Of a DNA stretch of 64,000 nt, positions 9,366 to 19,420 are shown one piece after another (position 1 is the first letter of the stretch; each line of letters starts with the position of its first letter). This stretch comes from Hippopus hippopus (lineage: Eukaryota; Mollusca; Bivalvia; Cardiida; Cardiidae). The translations under genes and the position numbers were made by a program. The stretch is taken from assembly GCA_946811185.2 (NCBI GenBank), contig OX328112.1, positions 32,953,562-33,017,561 on the forward strand, given 5' to 3'. The notes under the pieces were generated by a model, which was not told where the DNA came from, did not search any database, and was given only the letters and a program-made list of their open reading frames with translations.

Positions 9366-9689
9366 CATTACACCTCCCACTCCAGGCTCTCCTTGTGGTC
9401 CAATGATACCTGGTGCCCCTACTGGCCCTGCATCGCCTGGCAAGCCCATTCTTCCTGGTATTCCTTGGTCGCCCTTGTCTCCCTTGGGTCCTGGCAAACC
9501 AGGTTCTCCTTTGGGTCCTGGTTGCCCTGGGCTACCAAATTCTCCTGATCCTTCAATATCCACAAAGCCCACATCTCCAACGTAAGATCTTCCTGGTTGT
9601 CCTGGGGGTCCTGGAGGGCCAGGTGGCCCGTCTCTCCCTGGTACAGACACACCCGGTAACCCAGGCTCACCCTGATCTCCCTTCACACC
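9366..9689 (-). CDS. COL18A1-like: Multiplexin exon 12: longest collagenous exon, with EGSGE break
   Basis: One hundred and eight codons, phase 0. Triplets [10 protein letters not shown] to GQPGRS are interrupted by [18 protein letters not shown], then Gly-X-Y resumes to GEPGVGGVM. The FVDIEGSGE break is very like FIDMEGSG in vertebrate collagen XVIII (recalled), an acidic Ser-Gly attachment site embedded in a helix interruption. Acceptor AAACAG before 9689, donor GTAAGT at 9365. A 141-bp palindrome sits 48 bases upstream of the acceptor. Confidence 0.96.
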
Positions 9690-9736
9690 CTGTTTAATAA
9701 ATATAATAATGATAATAGCTATACATAGAGGATATG

Positions 9737-9877
9737 TTTTTTTCGGTGAAAGATCGAAATTTATTTCATCGAGTGAACACCATTGGTAATATTTTCATGA
9801 GTGGCGCAGCCACGAGTGAAAATATTACCGATGGTGTTCACAAGATGAAATAAATTTCGATCTTTCACCGAAAAAAA
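9737..9877. repeat. 141-bp near-perfect palindrome
   Basis: Arms of about 68 bases read TTTTTTTCGGTGAAAGATCG outward in both directions and meet at GAGTGGCGCAGCCACGAG. It may be the end of a larger element reaching about 10190, which is CpG-richer than its surroundings. Confidence 0.85.
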
Positions 9878-10369
9878 CAAATATTCTATTTATTTCATGC
9901 TTTTAACCCTTTCTTGGAGGAGCTTTATCAAAATCCGATAGTTCTTTTCAATCATTCCCCGTAGCGTACCCCTCACGCATAGCAACGCATTACAATATTA
10001 CGTCAAGCGCGAGAAATGTAAGGTAAATGACGTCATACTTCCATCTGGTTGTGTGTTGTGCGCAATTTACCTAGGTAACTAGAATATAAAAATCGGTATT
10101 TTCACTGGTCGTACCCGTGTAATATCAAAAAATATTTTCACTGCTATTTCTCGATATCCTACTGGGAAGTATGAAATAAAATAATATCAAAGATTCCACG
10201 TTTGAGTCTGGTGATAAGCGGGCTTACGTTTGGAAGTACCCACATCACTTGTAAACTCTTTATCAAAGGACAAATTCTAAGGCTCTTAAGTATTTCTATT
10301 GTCCTATGTATCAGTGGACAGATAAATCATCATAGAACATGATTAAAGCATCAATAATTTCACTGCAGA

Positions 10370-10575
10370 GGATCTTTACCAAAGGAAAAATTGAAAGCAT
10401 CTGCACATTCCAAATTTGAAAGTGATACCAATGAACTTAAGTACTTTGACAGGGTTGAAAACATGGTGGAAAAAGGAGAAAATGCTGGTAACCAGCATTT
10501 TCTCCTTTTCTCACCACGTTTTCAAAAGCTTTTTCAGAGTTGTCAAAACTCTAGATTGTGTTGCAAAGGATCAAA
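10370..10575 (-). mobile_element. Family A MITE with flipped centre
   Basis: Minus-oriented by its outer halves, but the core centre reads GGTAACC, the plus form. Confidence 0.75.
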
Positions 10576-10756
10576 CATCCAGACTGATTAATATAACTTG
10601 TTTCACAATCCATGTATTGTCAATCAACCTGTTTTTGAGAGGTATCTTTTTTGAACCCAAAAATCATCAGAACTGTCTTGGAAACTATGCAGTCTGTCCC
10701 TTTCAATGCTCTCCCAAAATTAATGAGTAATTACATAGAACTGTTCATTTATATTG

Positions 10757-10977
10757 TTAACCCTTTACCAGTTTTAACGACCCTGAGAAAGGAGGGCATT
10801 TGAAAACATTGTGGGAAAAGGAGAAAATGCTGGTTACCAGCATTTTCTCCTTTTCCCACAATGTTTTCTACACTTTCAAAGACACCTTTAATATTTTGAG
10901 CAATATCTAAATTGTGATCTGCAAATACTTTCAATTTGGACAATTCTAAAATTTTGTTGTGTGGTAAAGAGTTAAAG
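10757..10977 (+). mobile_element. Family A MITE with flipped centre
   Basis: Plus-oriented halves with centre GGTTACC. The L end lacks the CACACAATCCC segment. Confidence 0.8.
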
Positions 10978-11023
10978 TAAGTCCTTCTGGTGTTAATTAG
11001 TGTTTTACTTGAGTTTTGGTACA

Positions 11024-11237
11024 TAACAACCCTCAGGCTACTAAGTGCGACTCACTGACCTTTTGCAGACAGCGTAGATCATGACCAGACTGAAAAGAAC
11101 GTGCAGTCTGATCTTGGATCTACACTGTCCACTAAGGAGATATTATTCCCAAAAACATACCTTTGAAAAAGCAATATTTAGGTTTTTACTATCGAATTGA
11201 AAGTTTCATTTTAGTTATTTAGCAGGGAAAGGGTTAA
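11024..11237 (+). mobile_element. Family B palindromic MITE
   Basis: AACCCTCAGGCTACTAAGTG to GGGAAAGGGTTAA, with the full palindromic core at 11070-11135. Confidence 0.75.
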
Positions 11238-11329
11238 ATTTTTCAGGCCTTTAGAAATGAACTTCACTAAAAATATAGAAAGCCTCAAAAAAAAAGGGGG
11301 GGCATGTTTTTTTGGCGGATGCCATTATG

Positions 11330-11510
11330 GTTTCTGGTAAAAGATTGCAGGATGGAAAAGTATTCGCAGATGACAATTCAAATGTGGCTTAAATGGTGGA
11401 AATTATCTTTAAACCTGTGTAAAAACATTGTAGCTTTTCCCACAATGTTTTGGAAAGCTTTCTTCTACAATGGTTGTCAAAACTCGGGATAGTATTGTAA
11501 AGGATTCAAA
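11330..11510 (-). repeat. Family A MITE, core deleted
   Basis: R and L halves are present but most of the central palindrome is missing. Confidence 0.6.
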
Positions 11511-11549
11511 GCCCTTTCCATTGATCAAATTAAACTGTTGTCGGGAGTG

Positions 11550-11818
11550 TGTGGTAATGAGACTGGACTGGACAAAATTTAGATCATTTGCAGATGACAA
11601 ATTAGAATTTTCTTAACATGATGATTCCTCTGTGACAGGAATTTTGAAACCATTGCGGGAAAAGGAGAATATGCTGGTAACCAGCATTTTCTCCTTTTCC
11701 CACAATGTTTTCTACCAATCAAGGACAGAAATCATTAAGTATGCAACATTCAATTTGTCTTCTGCAAATGCTTTGAATTCGATCCAGTCCAAAAATATGT
11801 CGTTTGGTACAGAGTTAA
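11550..11818. mobile_element. Family A mirror copy, R-R
   Basis: Both halves are of R type (GCAGATGACAAATT on the left, TCTTCTGCAAATGCTTTGAA on the right) around a normal core. Confidence 0.65.
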
Positions 11819-12022
11819 CCCTTTACCACACAATCCCGAGTTTTAACGATCCTGAAGAAGAAAACTTTTGAAAACATTGTGGGAAAAGAAGAAAATGCTG
11901 GTAACCAGCATTCTTCCACTCTTCCCAAAACAAATTTCAATCCTGGAATCACATTTATTTTGTCGTCTGCAAATGCTTTCAATTTGGTCCATTCCAAAAA
12001 TTTTGTCATTTGGCAAAGAGTC
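11815..12022 (+). mobile_element. Family A MITE abutting an exon
   Basis: TTAACCCTTTACCACAC start. Its end TTTGGCAAAGAG lies about eight bases from the donor of exon 12030-12146. Confidence 0.8.
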
Positions 12023-12029
12023 ACCATAC

Positions 12030-12146
12030 CTTCATGCCTGATTTCCCCAATAGACCTGGCTCCCCTGGTGACCCCTGGAGACCTGGTACCCCTGGTGGGC
12101 CTCTCTCTCCTGGCAGACCTGCTGATCCAGGCACACCATCATTTCC
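12030..12146 (-). CDS. COL18A1-like: Multiplexin exon 11: Gly-X-Y block with GLPGER
   Basis: Thirty-nine codons, thirteen triplets from [10 protein letters not shown] to GKSGMK, phase 0. It contains GLPGER, which with hydroxyproline would be GLOGER, a known integrin-binding triple-helix motif in vertebrate collagens. Function here is inference. Acceptor ATTGCAG before 12146. The donor GTATGG at 12029 is followed within about eight bases by the end of a family A MITE. Confidence 0.92.
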
Positions 12147-12219
12147 CTGCAATACAATGATCATATAACTCATGAACAATGTCCTACAGATGCTGAGATA
12201 ACTCTGAATCCCTTATGAA

Positions 12220-12990
12220 AACAAGAGCACCACATGCCCATGCTAACGCTTTATTGTTGTTGCTTTTTAAAAATTCCAGTGAAAAGTCAAAACGGGGCAT
12301 AACTGTGTCAAGAGTGTTTTGATGGTTACCTGCCCCTTTTGTAACATTCCCTCTTTTGCCAGTTAACCCTTTCCCACACAATCCTGAGTTTTAACGACCC
12401 CGAGGAGGGAAGTGTTTTGAAAACATTGTGGGAAAAGGAGAAAATGCTGGTAACCAGCATTTTCTCCCTTCCCCACAAGGTTTTCTACCACAACAAAGAC
12501 AAAATCCATCATTTGAGTCTGCAAACCCTTCCAATTATACCAGTCTAGATTTTTGTTGTGTTGTAAAGAGGTAAGAACTAGTTCAAGTTTCAACACAGAT
12601 AACGAAAAGGCTATGAAAATATCTTGACCTTTTCTTCTGAAAGAGCCAAGCTTACAATCAATGTTTAATCACCTCGAGGAAATAACATTAAATTTTGAAA
12701 ACATTATGAGATAAGGAGAAAATACTGGTAGCAGGATGTTCTGCTTTCCTCTCGGCATGCTCAATCCATTTCATGGACAAATTCTATCATTTGACCCGAC
12801 TTCAGTATGTCCACTGCTAAATTCAATGCTTTAGATAACAAGAGTGCCGCATGCGGGTGCCAACCCTTGGCTGCAAGTGCTTGATTTTCAGTGGATATTC
12901 TAAGTTGAAAAAGGGGCACAACTGTTTCAAAAAATATATTGATGGTTACCTGCCTTTGTTGTACGAGTTCCCCTTTTGCAAGTCAAAAAC
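12220..12990 (+). repeat. Two family E repeats and two family A copies
   Basis: Family E at 12220-12362 and 12838-12990 (GGGGCACAACTGTTTC, GATGGTTACCTGCC). Family A at 12362-12573 (good) and 12665-12835 (decayed). Confidence 0.6.
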
Positions 12991-13064
12991 TTAACAAGCT
13001 AAATATATGTTGTCTGGCAAAGATTTATAAATTTGGTCACTCTATGTCCATGAACAATGAACTT

Positions 13065-13303
13065 TGATCAATACATTTCCGTGATCCATGGTACCAAGCA
13101 AGCCATCACATACTTATGGATGCAAAATAGCAATTTTTTAACAAGCGACTAAATCATGAGGTAGACTGGTCGTTGGACATACAGAAAATTGACCAATAGC
13201 GAAAAGTTTCGGCCCAGGTCAGCCTGTGCGGACTGCGCAGGCTGACATGGGTCGATACTTTTCGCAATGCCTGAAGCCCCCTTTTCACAGAGCATGGTTC
13301 AAA
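13065..13303 (+). mobile_element. Family C palindromic MITE
   Basis: Core GTCAGCCTGTGCGGACTGCG with mirrored CAGGCTGACATGGGTC, ending AGCCCCCTTTTCACAGAGCA. Confidence 0.7.
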
Positions 13304-13329
13304 TAAATATTGAACCATGACCCAATAAA

Positions 13330-13541
13330 AAATTCAACCCTATACCACAATAACAGTCATGATAAAATTTTAGCTTTGTCCATCTTGAATGCATCTGCTA
13401 ACAACAAACTGAATATGGCTCAAATGGTGGAATTCGCCTTTGAAAGAATTAAAAACTTTATTTTCTCCTTTTTCCAACAATGTTTTCAAAAGCCATCTTC
13501 CTTAGGGTGGTTAAAACATGACTGTTTGTTCTAGAGTTAAG
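13330..13541 (-). mobile_element. Family A MITE, shortened core
   Basis: R half first, with one arm of the palindrome lost. Confidence 0.65.
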
Positions 13542-13550
13542 TCCTATTAA

Positions 13551-13868
13551 GGGATGCCAAGCCCCAGTAACTTAGGCAGTGGCGAACAAGACTTGAGAAC
13601 AGGGGGTGGCTGGTTCGATTCTCAGCTCTGCCAATTTCTCAGCTCTTCCAAGGATTTATGATAGTCATTGAAACAGGATTCATTCCTCTCTCACCGCTGA
13701 CCATTGCTTCGACAATGATTATGTGAGGAAACAGCCATTGGCTTGAAAAGAATATTGTGCAGAGTACTGGTAAAAGAAACTCAAAGAAAGCATGGATAAG
13801 TGCACTGGCTGATGCAATATAACTGAAATAATGTTGAAAAAACGTTAAACAACATACAGTCAATCAAC
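13551..13868 (+). mobile_element. SINE family S1
   Basis: Head AAGCCCCAGTAACTTAGGCA to GGTTCGATTCTCAGCTCTGC, body CAGGATTCATTCCTCTCTCA and GCCATTGGCTTGAAAAGAAT, tail CAATCAA. Confidence 0.75.
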
Positions 13869-13871
13869 CTA

Positions 13872-14095
13872 TTAACCCTTTACCACACAATCCCGACTTA
13901 TAAAGACCCTCAGGAAAAAGCCTTTTGAAAACATTGTGGGAAAAGGAAAAGGTAACCACCATTTTCTCCTTTTCCCACAATGTTTTCCACTCTACCCAAA
14001 ACAATTTTCAATTTTTGAGTCGCTTCTGTTTTGTCGTCTGCAAATGCTTTGAATTTGGACAAGTCTGAAATTTTGTTGTTTGGTTAGGAATTAAG
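13872..14095 (+). mobile_element. Family A MITE
   Basis: Core arms are shortened on one side. Ends about 31 bases from the donor of exon 14127-14312. Confidence 0.8.
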
Positions 14096-14126
14096 AGATA
14101 GGTTTAGAACATTGTAGATAACTCAC

Positions 14127-14312
14127 GGCATCACCCTTGAATCCTCTTGCACCTGGAATACCTGGTTCCCCACGTAGACCTTCTGGTCCCTGTGGTCCCC
14201 TGATTCCTGGTAAACCACGGAGACCAGCTGGACCTGGTAGACCTCTTGGACCTTGTGGGCCCTCTGGACCTTGAGGGCCAGGTTCTACAGCAACATCGTT
14301 ACCTGGGCTTAT
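14127..14312 (-). CDS. COL18A1-like: Multiplexin exon 10: interruption then long Gly-X-Y run
   Basis: Sixty-two codons. The first ten residues ([10 protein letters not shown]) complete the non-collagenous break begun in the previous exon. Then [10 protein letters not shown] opens an unbroken run to GARGFKGDA. Acceptor ATTTTAG before 14312, donor GTGAGT at 14126. A family A MITE ends about 30 bases into the downstream intron. Confidence 0.93.
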
Positions 14313-14499
14313 CTAAAATGAGAACAGCAATCAGAATATTTACTCATCGTATAAAATGACTAATAACCATTAAAGTGTTGAAAAAACCTGATGGACTTTT
14401 TCAGTCCTCGACAAATCACTATGAGAAAGAGGAAATTTTGTTGTTAAAGGCACTCTAAGGGTTAAAATGGTACCTTACAATAAATGAAACAACACAAAC

Positions 14500-14658
14500 C
14501 TCAACAACTGGGCCTGGTGGCCCTGGCGGACCTGCAGGACCTGGAGAGCCGACTTTTCCAGGGGCTCCATTGAGCCCATCTCTGCCTGGTTCCCCAGCTG
14601 GTCCCCGATATCCTTGTGGGCCTGGAATTCCTGGTTCTCCTGGCAGACCATCGTCTCC
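14500..14658 (-). CDS. COL18A1-like: Multiplexin exon 9: Gly-X-Y block ending GPPGPVVE
   Basis: Fifty-three codons, phase 0, from [13 protein letters not shown] to [11 protein letters not shown]. The acceptor TTTTAAG is purine-poor but acceptable; the donor GTTTGT at 14499 is weaker than the others. The GPPGPVVE end followed in the next exon by [12 protein letters not shown] closely parallels the [12 protein letters not shown] break of vertebrate collagen XVIII, one of the best family markers here. Confidence 0.93.
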
Positions 14659-14694
14659 CTTAAAAAGACCCAAGAACTTTGTTTGTTACCTCAT

Positions 14695-14900
14695 TCAACC
14701 CTACACCACACAATCCTGAGTTTTTATGATGCTGAAGAATAAAACTTTTGAAACATTGTGGGAAAATGAGAAAATGCTGGTAACCAGCATTTTCTCCTTT
14801 TCCCAAAATTTTTCTACCATTTAGAAGTCAGTTCTACCCATGTAAGCTAAACTTAGTTTGTCGTCTGCAAATCCTTTCAATTTGGACTAGTCTTGAATCT
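14695..14900 (+). mobile_element. Family A MITE
   Basis: L half begins about 37 bases upstream of the acceptor of exon 14500-14658. The right end has decayed. Confidence 0.7.
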
Positions 14901-14934
14901 TAGAATCAAGAGGCACAAAGCTTAATAAAATAAT

Positions 14935-15310
14935 GGTTTGATAACTTTTGTTATATACTACAAGATGTATACAATACTACAACTTATCATATACCTCAAT
15001 ATATAATACCACAAATTATCATATACCACAAGAGGACCAGTTGTTATACACTATAAGAGGTATTTAATACCACAAGTTATTTTATACCATAAAAGGTATA
15101 TGATACAATTTATCATAAGCCACAAGAGGTTTATAATACCACAATATACACATAATACCACAAGCTATCATATACCACAAGAGGTAATAATACCACAAGT
15201 TTACACATAGTGCTGTTTAAAAAATCATGCAAATTTCCTGGTCCCATTAAAAAGTTATACACATATTCTACAAACATAAGAAATGACCTTTATACCATGA
15301 GGTATACTAC
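14935..15310. repeat. Degenerate AT-rich tandem repeat
   Basis: Many copies of ATACCACAAG, TTATCATATACCACAAGAGG and variants spaced 20-60 bases apart. No ORF. Confidence 0.75.
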
Positions 15311-15486
15311 ACCACAAGTAATATACTGTGTACTCTTCATAGTTTCCAAAGAACAAGTCCAGTTAGAATGAACAAGGTTGTAATAGAAATCAAAACCTCT
15401 GTTCAGTGGAGAAAGAATTATTTCTTGGCATTTTTGGATTTTATGGTGTTGAGATCCAGAAAGTGAGTTATTCATTATCTTGATCA

Positions 15487-15640
15487 TTGCAAATCTAGAC
15501 AGCAGCTGTGGCACTAAAGAATCTACATTTTTGGGAACTATTGTAAAAGGCCACTTTACATACACTCTAGATAGTAACTGTGTCACTTTAGAATCTACAT
15601 TTTTGGAGACTATTGTAAAAGAGCACTTTACATACATTTC
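15487..15640. repeat. Two tandem units of about 75 bp
   Basis: GAATCTACATTTTTGGGAAC and AAAGGCCACTTTACATACA recur once with few changes. Confidence 0.75.
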
Positions 15641-15709
15641 TATTTCTTCTTTGTAGTGAAAAATATATGAGCCACGCTCTGTTAAGAGAGAAATGTAATG
15701 TTAACATAC

Positions 15710-15772
15710 CCTTGAACCTTTAAGCCCGGGTGTTCCTGGTTGCCCATCTTGTCCTGAGGCTCCTGGCATACC
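15710..15772 (-). CDS. COL18A1-like: Multiplexin exon 8: 63-bp Gly-X-Y exon
   Basis: Twenty-one codons of seven clean triplets from GMPGASGQDG to GLKGSR, phase 0. Acceptor TTCTAG before 15772 and donor GTATGT at 15709. The Gly register continues into GDDGLPG of the next exon. Confidence 0.9.
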
Positions 15773-15983
15773 CTAGAAGGTAGAAAGCAAAGAATTTATA
15801 CAATATTTTGTAACAGACTCTCACGTATAATTCAAATCTGTAATACATTTCCCAATCTTAAGTATGAGCAGTGTGCAAAATCTCTACAGTGGGCTAAAGC
15901 AAGAATTCAAGATCAAAATTTTTTTTTTCGTAAACTTAAACAAATTACCAGCACCTATGATGTTTAAAGCATTTTAATCACTC

Positions 15984-16449
15984 TTAACTCTTTACCAAAC
16001 GACAATATTTTGGGCTATACCAAATTGAAAGCACTTGCAGATGACAAAATAAAAGCGGCTGAAAAATTAAAACATGTTGTGAGAAGGGTAGAAAACATTG
16101 TTAGAAAAGGAGAAAAAGCCGGTTACCAGCATTTTCTCCTTTTCCTACAATGTTTTCAAAAGGCTTCTACCTTAGGGTCATTAAAACTCGGGATTGTGTG
16201 GTAAAGAGTTAACCAGTAACAATGATGTTAACAAAAGCCTTCATTCTTCTGGGTCCTTAACCTTTTACCATACAATCCTGAGTTTTAACAACCCTGCAGG
16301 AGAAAGCTTTTAAAACGTTCCTTTTCCCATAATGATTTCTAAAAACCTTACAAAGAAAGATCACATCATTTGAGACACATTTATTTTGTCATCTGCAAAA
16401 GCTTTCAATTTAGACAGGTCTACAATTCTGTGAAGTGGTAAAGAGATAA
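15984..16449. mobile_element. Two family A MITEs
   Basis: 15984-16211 is minus and nearly complete. 16257-16449 is plus with most of the core deleted. Confidence 0.75.
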
Positions 16450-16910
16450 AGCATAAGATTAAACAATAAAAGAATTAAATACAACAAAATACACTTAGTA
16501 CATTTAAAAACGCAACACTCATAATTTGTAAACAAAGCAGGCAAGTTTTGATAAATGTAAGGAGTAGCCATAATCAATGGTAATCATGTGACTTTTTGAT
16601 TTGTGAGTTAGGAACTTTTTGTACCATTTTCCATTTGAAAAACTTTGAGCAATTGAATAAAACTTTAAGAGTCACTCAATGGAATAACAATGAATTACAT
16701 TAAAGGTAAATTTGATCAAAACATGTTATTTTCCGGCTAATTTTCAAACAACAGCTGGTGTTGTGTTTTTAAATGTACCGAGTATATTAAACAAAAGGAA
16801 GAGAGAATACAACACCTTTAAATTTAGTATACTCACTGTTCATCCTTGAGGCGTAAAAATCAAGGGTAAAAAAATGAAATCATTAGGATGAAAATATCAG
16901 TTAGCTGTTT
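16450..16910. other. No gene recognised
   Basis: AT-rich intron sequence with no long ORF, no repeat I can name and no usable splice pair in the collagen frame. Confidence 0.4.
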
Positions 16911-17317
16911 CTTTTTGTAAATGGCATAGATCAAGATACGATAGCATTGAGAGTGCAGTCTGATCTTAGATCTACAAAGCTTATTGCATTCTACTCTTAC
17001 ACCAACTTGTCATTTTCAGCACAATCATACTATTTACTGTTGAAGAAAGTTTTGATCAAATATGAACCATACTCTGGAAAAAGAGGGTATAATGCATCTC
17101 TGTGATGCATTACAACAAGCAAGTCATCACATGATCATGAACCCATAAATTCCATAGTCTAACAATCTTGAAGTACAATGGTCCTTTGACATGCAGAATA
17201 TAGACCTATAGCAAAAAGTTTCCATTTAGGTCAGCCACGGCAGACTGCCCAGGCTGACCTGGGTCAACACTTTTTGCAGATACATTAAGCCCCCTTTTCC
17301 CAGAGCAAGGCTCATAT
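16911..17317. repeat. Family B fragment and family C MITE
   Basis: 16911-16985 keeps part of the TAGATCAAGAT palindrome. 17063-17317 is family C with GTCAGCCACGGCAGACTGCC and CATTAAGCCCCCTTTTCCCA. Confidence 0.65.
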
Positions 17318-18050
17318 GTTCTGTGCAAAGAGGGAACCTGCACAATCCTGGGCACTTTGTTGGGCAATTCTAATGTTGTATCAGTGCTACTCTAACATTG
17401 CGCAAGGCATTTTATTGATTTTTTGTGCATAAGTCATATAGGATGAGTCTCTGCACAGAGACGGAATGCTTGGGACAAAGTAGGAATTTTAAACTGATTT
17501 AAAATAGTGAAACAATTATCGTCTTGTTCTCTTTTAATGCCTACTTCATTTAACCTGACCCAGGTCAACATCATTTACATTAAATTCTATTTTCTATTTT
17601 TACCCCCCCCACCCCCAAATCGCAGGGGCCTGCCTTTAGCATAATGTCCCGAATGGTCACGGAAATATTTTGTATGGTATGTGCAAATTAATTGCTTACC
17701 TGTGTATACAAAATACCTTCCAATGTATATATGACTTCCCGAATAATAGTCGAAGTTATATTTACATGCCTACGTATATATTCTGCATAAAGGTCAGGAT
17801 CAGGTTAAATGAAGAGGGCAATATGTCTCTCTTCTCTGTTCTTCATATGTCTTAATGTTTGTGTTTTTGCTTCATTTTCTCTTTTATGTAAATTAAACAT
17901 TATTATATCTTCAATGCTTTAGGTCTAAAAAGATGATTTCATTCTTTAATATGGTTAAACAGAGAAACCACTTTGTTGCCATAAAAGTTAAGCTTTCACA
18001 TAAAATGTGTCATTGACAAAGATCAGCAAAAGTGATAATTACATAATACA
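17318..18050. other. No gene recognised
   Basis: Intron of the collagen gene. Short ORFs only and no collagen codons. Confidence 0.4.
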
Positions 18051-18055
18051 ACCCT

Positions 18056-18287
18056 TCAACTGTTTTACCACACAATGCCAACTTTTGACAACCCTGAGAA
18101 AGAAGCCTTTTGAAAACATTGTGGGAAAAGGAGAAAATGCTGGTAACCAGCATTTTCTCCTTTTCCCACAATGTTTTTTTTACCCTATCAAAAGAAAATT
18201 GCACCATTTAAACCACATTGAAATTGACATCTGCAAATGCTTTCAATTTAGACAAGGCTAAAATTTTGTTGTCTGGTAAAGGGTTAA
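18056..18287 (+). mobile_element. Family A MITE
   Basis: Complete with perfect core and GGTAAAGGGTTAA end. Confidence 0.85.
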
Positions 18288-18617
18288 CTGTTTTACTGTA
18301 CATACTGGACTATAAGACACATTTTCTTCCCCTAGAATTTTGAGCTTGATGTAGGGGGTTTGTCTTATAAGCGCATCTTCAAAGGACTTTGTTAAATTCC
18401 ACCTTTAAAACCTTTTCTGACTGATTAATACAAAGACTCTGTGTAGGGTCAAAACGAGATAAAAAATTGCCTCTTAAAGTTTGGATCGAACAAAGCTTAA
18501 ATTTTAATGTGATTGTACGCTCTTTGAATGGAATGAAGTGATACTACTACATATCTTTAAACTACCACAAATCTAGGGCTCCCCCCCCCCCCCAAAAAAA
18601 AGGAAAAAAATCCTTAC

Positions 18618-18703
18618 TGGTGGTCCCTGTGGGCCAGCTTGACCTGGATTGCCAGGGGCTCCAATAAGGTCTTCTAAATTTCCTTCAAAAACACCTGGTT
18701 TTC
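18618..18703 (-). CDS. COL18A1-like: Multiplexin exon 7: short exon with acidic interruption
   Basis: Two bases complete the Gly split from 25883, then twenty-eight codons: KPGVFEGNLEDLIG followed by APGNPGQAGPQGPP. The FEGNLEDL segment is a short acidic break in the helix. Acceptor TTTTACAG before 18703, donor GTAAGG at 18617. The intron upstream is 7.2 kb, the largest between the exons found, and is packed with Helentron-like elements, MITEs and SINEs. Confidence 0.9.
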
Positions 18704-18812
18704 CTGTAAAACAATAAGAGAAAATTGTCTAGAATCATTATGATAGTAAATTTATCAGTCAAAATTTTATACAAAGTTGTAAAGTTACTGTGGTGCTCAG
18801 TGTTTGTACATG

Positions 18813-19044
18813 TTAACCCTTTACCACACAATCCCGACTTTTAACAACCCTCAGAAAGAAGGCTTTTGAAAACATTGTGGGAAAATGAGAAAATGCTGGT
18901 AACCAGCATTTTCTCCTTTTCCCATAACGTTTTCTACCCTATCAAGGAGGACAAATTCATCAGTTAAGCCATCTTTAATTTGTCGCCTTCTAATGGTTTC
19001 AATTCAGACTAGTCTAGAATTTTGTCATGTCGTAAAGAGTTAAC
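18813..19044 (+). mobile_element. Family A MITE
   Basis: Complete, with small changes in the right core arm. Confidence 0.85.
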
Positions 19045-19120
19045 CCTTAGAGCGCCAAATAAACCATGCAAACTTTTTTAGCCTAGAAGATAGACCTGTA
19101 TAGTTGCAATTTTAGAGTTG

Positions 19121-19420
19121 CTTTGTCCCAAAATGCCTCAATATTGACTGACTGATTGTAAAGTGTAACACAGTTTTCATCATTATTTCAGTTTTCATGG
19201 TGGCTAGTGCACCTATCCATGCTTTCCTAGAGTTTCTTTTACTAGTATTATACACAAAATTCTTTCTAAGCCACTGGCTATTTTCAAACATAAGGCGTAA
19301 AAAAAAAAAATAGTTTGTTTCGGGTAACCCGACCCTACCTGGAGATTTTGCCCCGACCCTAATTTTTTTTTTTTTGGTCTTCTGATAAAAAAAAAAACAG
19401 CCTTTTATCATACTGTGTCA
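19121..19420 (-). repeat. SINE S1 (reverse, partial) with attached poly-A/GGGTAAC element
   Basis: The S1 tail and body in reverse stop at AAACATAA (about 19292). A different sequence then begins: A-run, GTTTGTTTCGGGTAACCCGA, T-run. The same unit occurs at 24788-24925. Confidence 0.6.

Noticed and set aside
9316..9697. Pro-rich plus-strand frames opposite the collagen exons (also 25960-26230)
   Set aside because: Antisense shadows of Gly-X-Y coding sequence.
10749..11024. Many reading frames carrying a GKGENAGYQHFLLFPQCFQK-like peptide on both strands
   Set aside because: They are translations of the family A MITE core and vary with its decay. No start context, splice sites or conserved protein pattern beyond the DNA palindrome.
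18295..18500. GGACTATAAGAC and GTCTTATAAGCGC inverted pair, possible small DNA transposon
   Set aside because: Only a short match and no clear borders or duplication.
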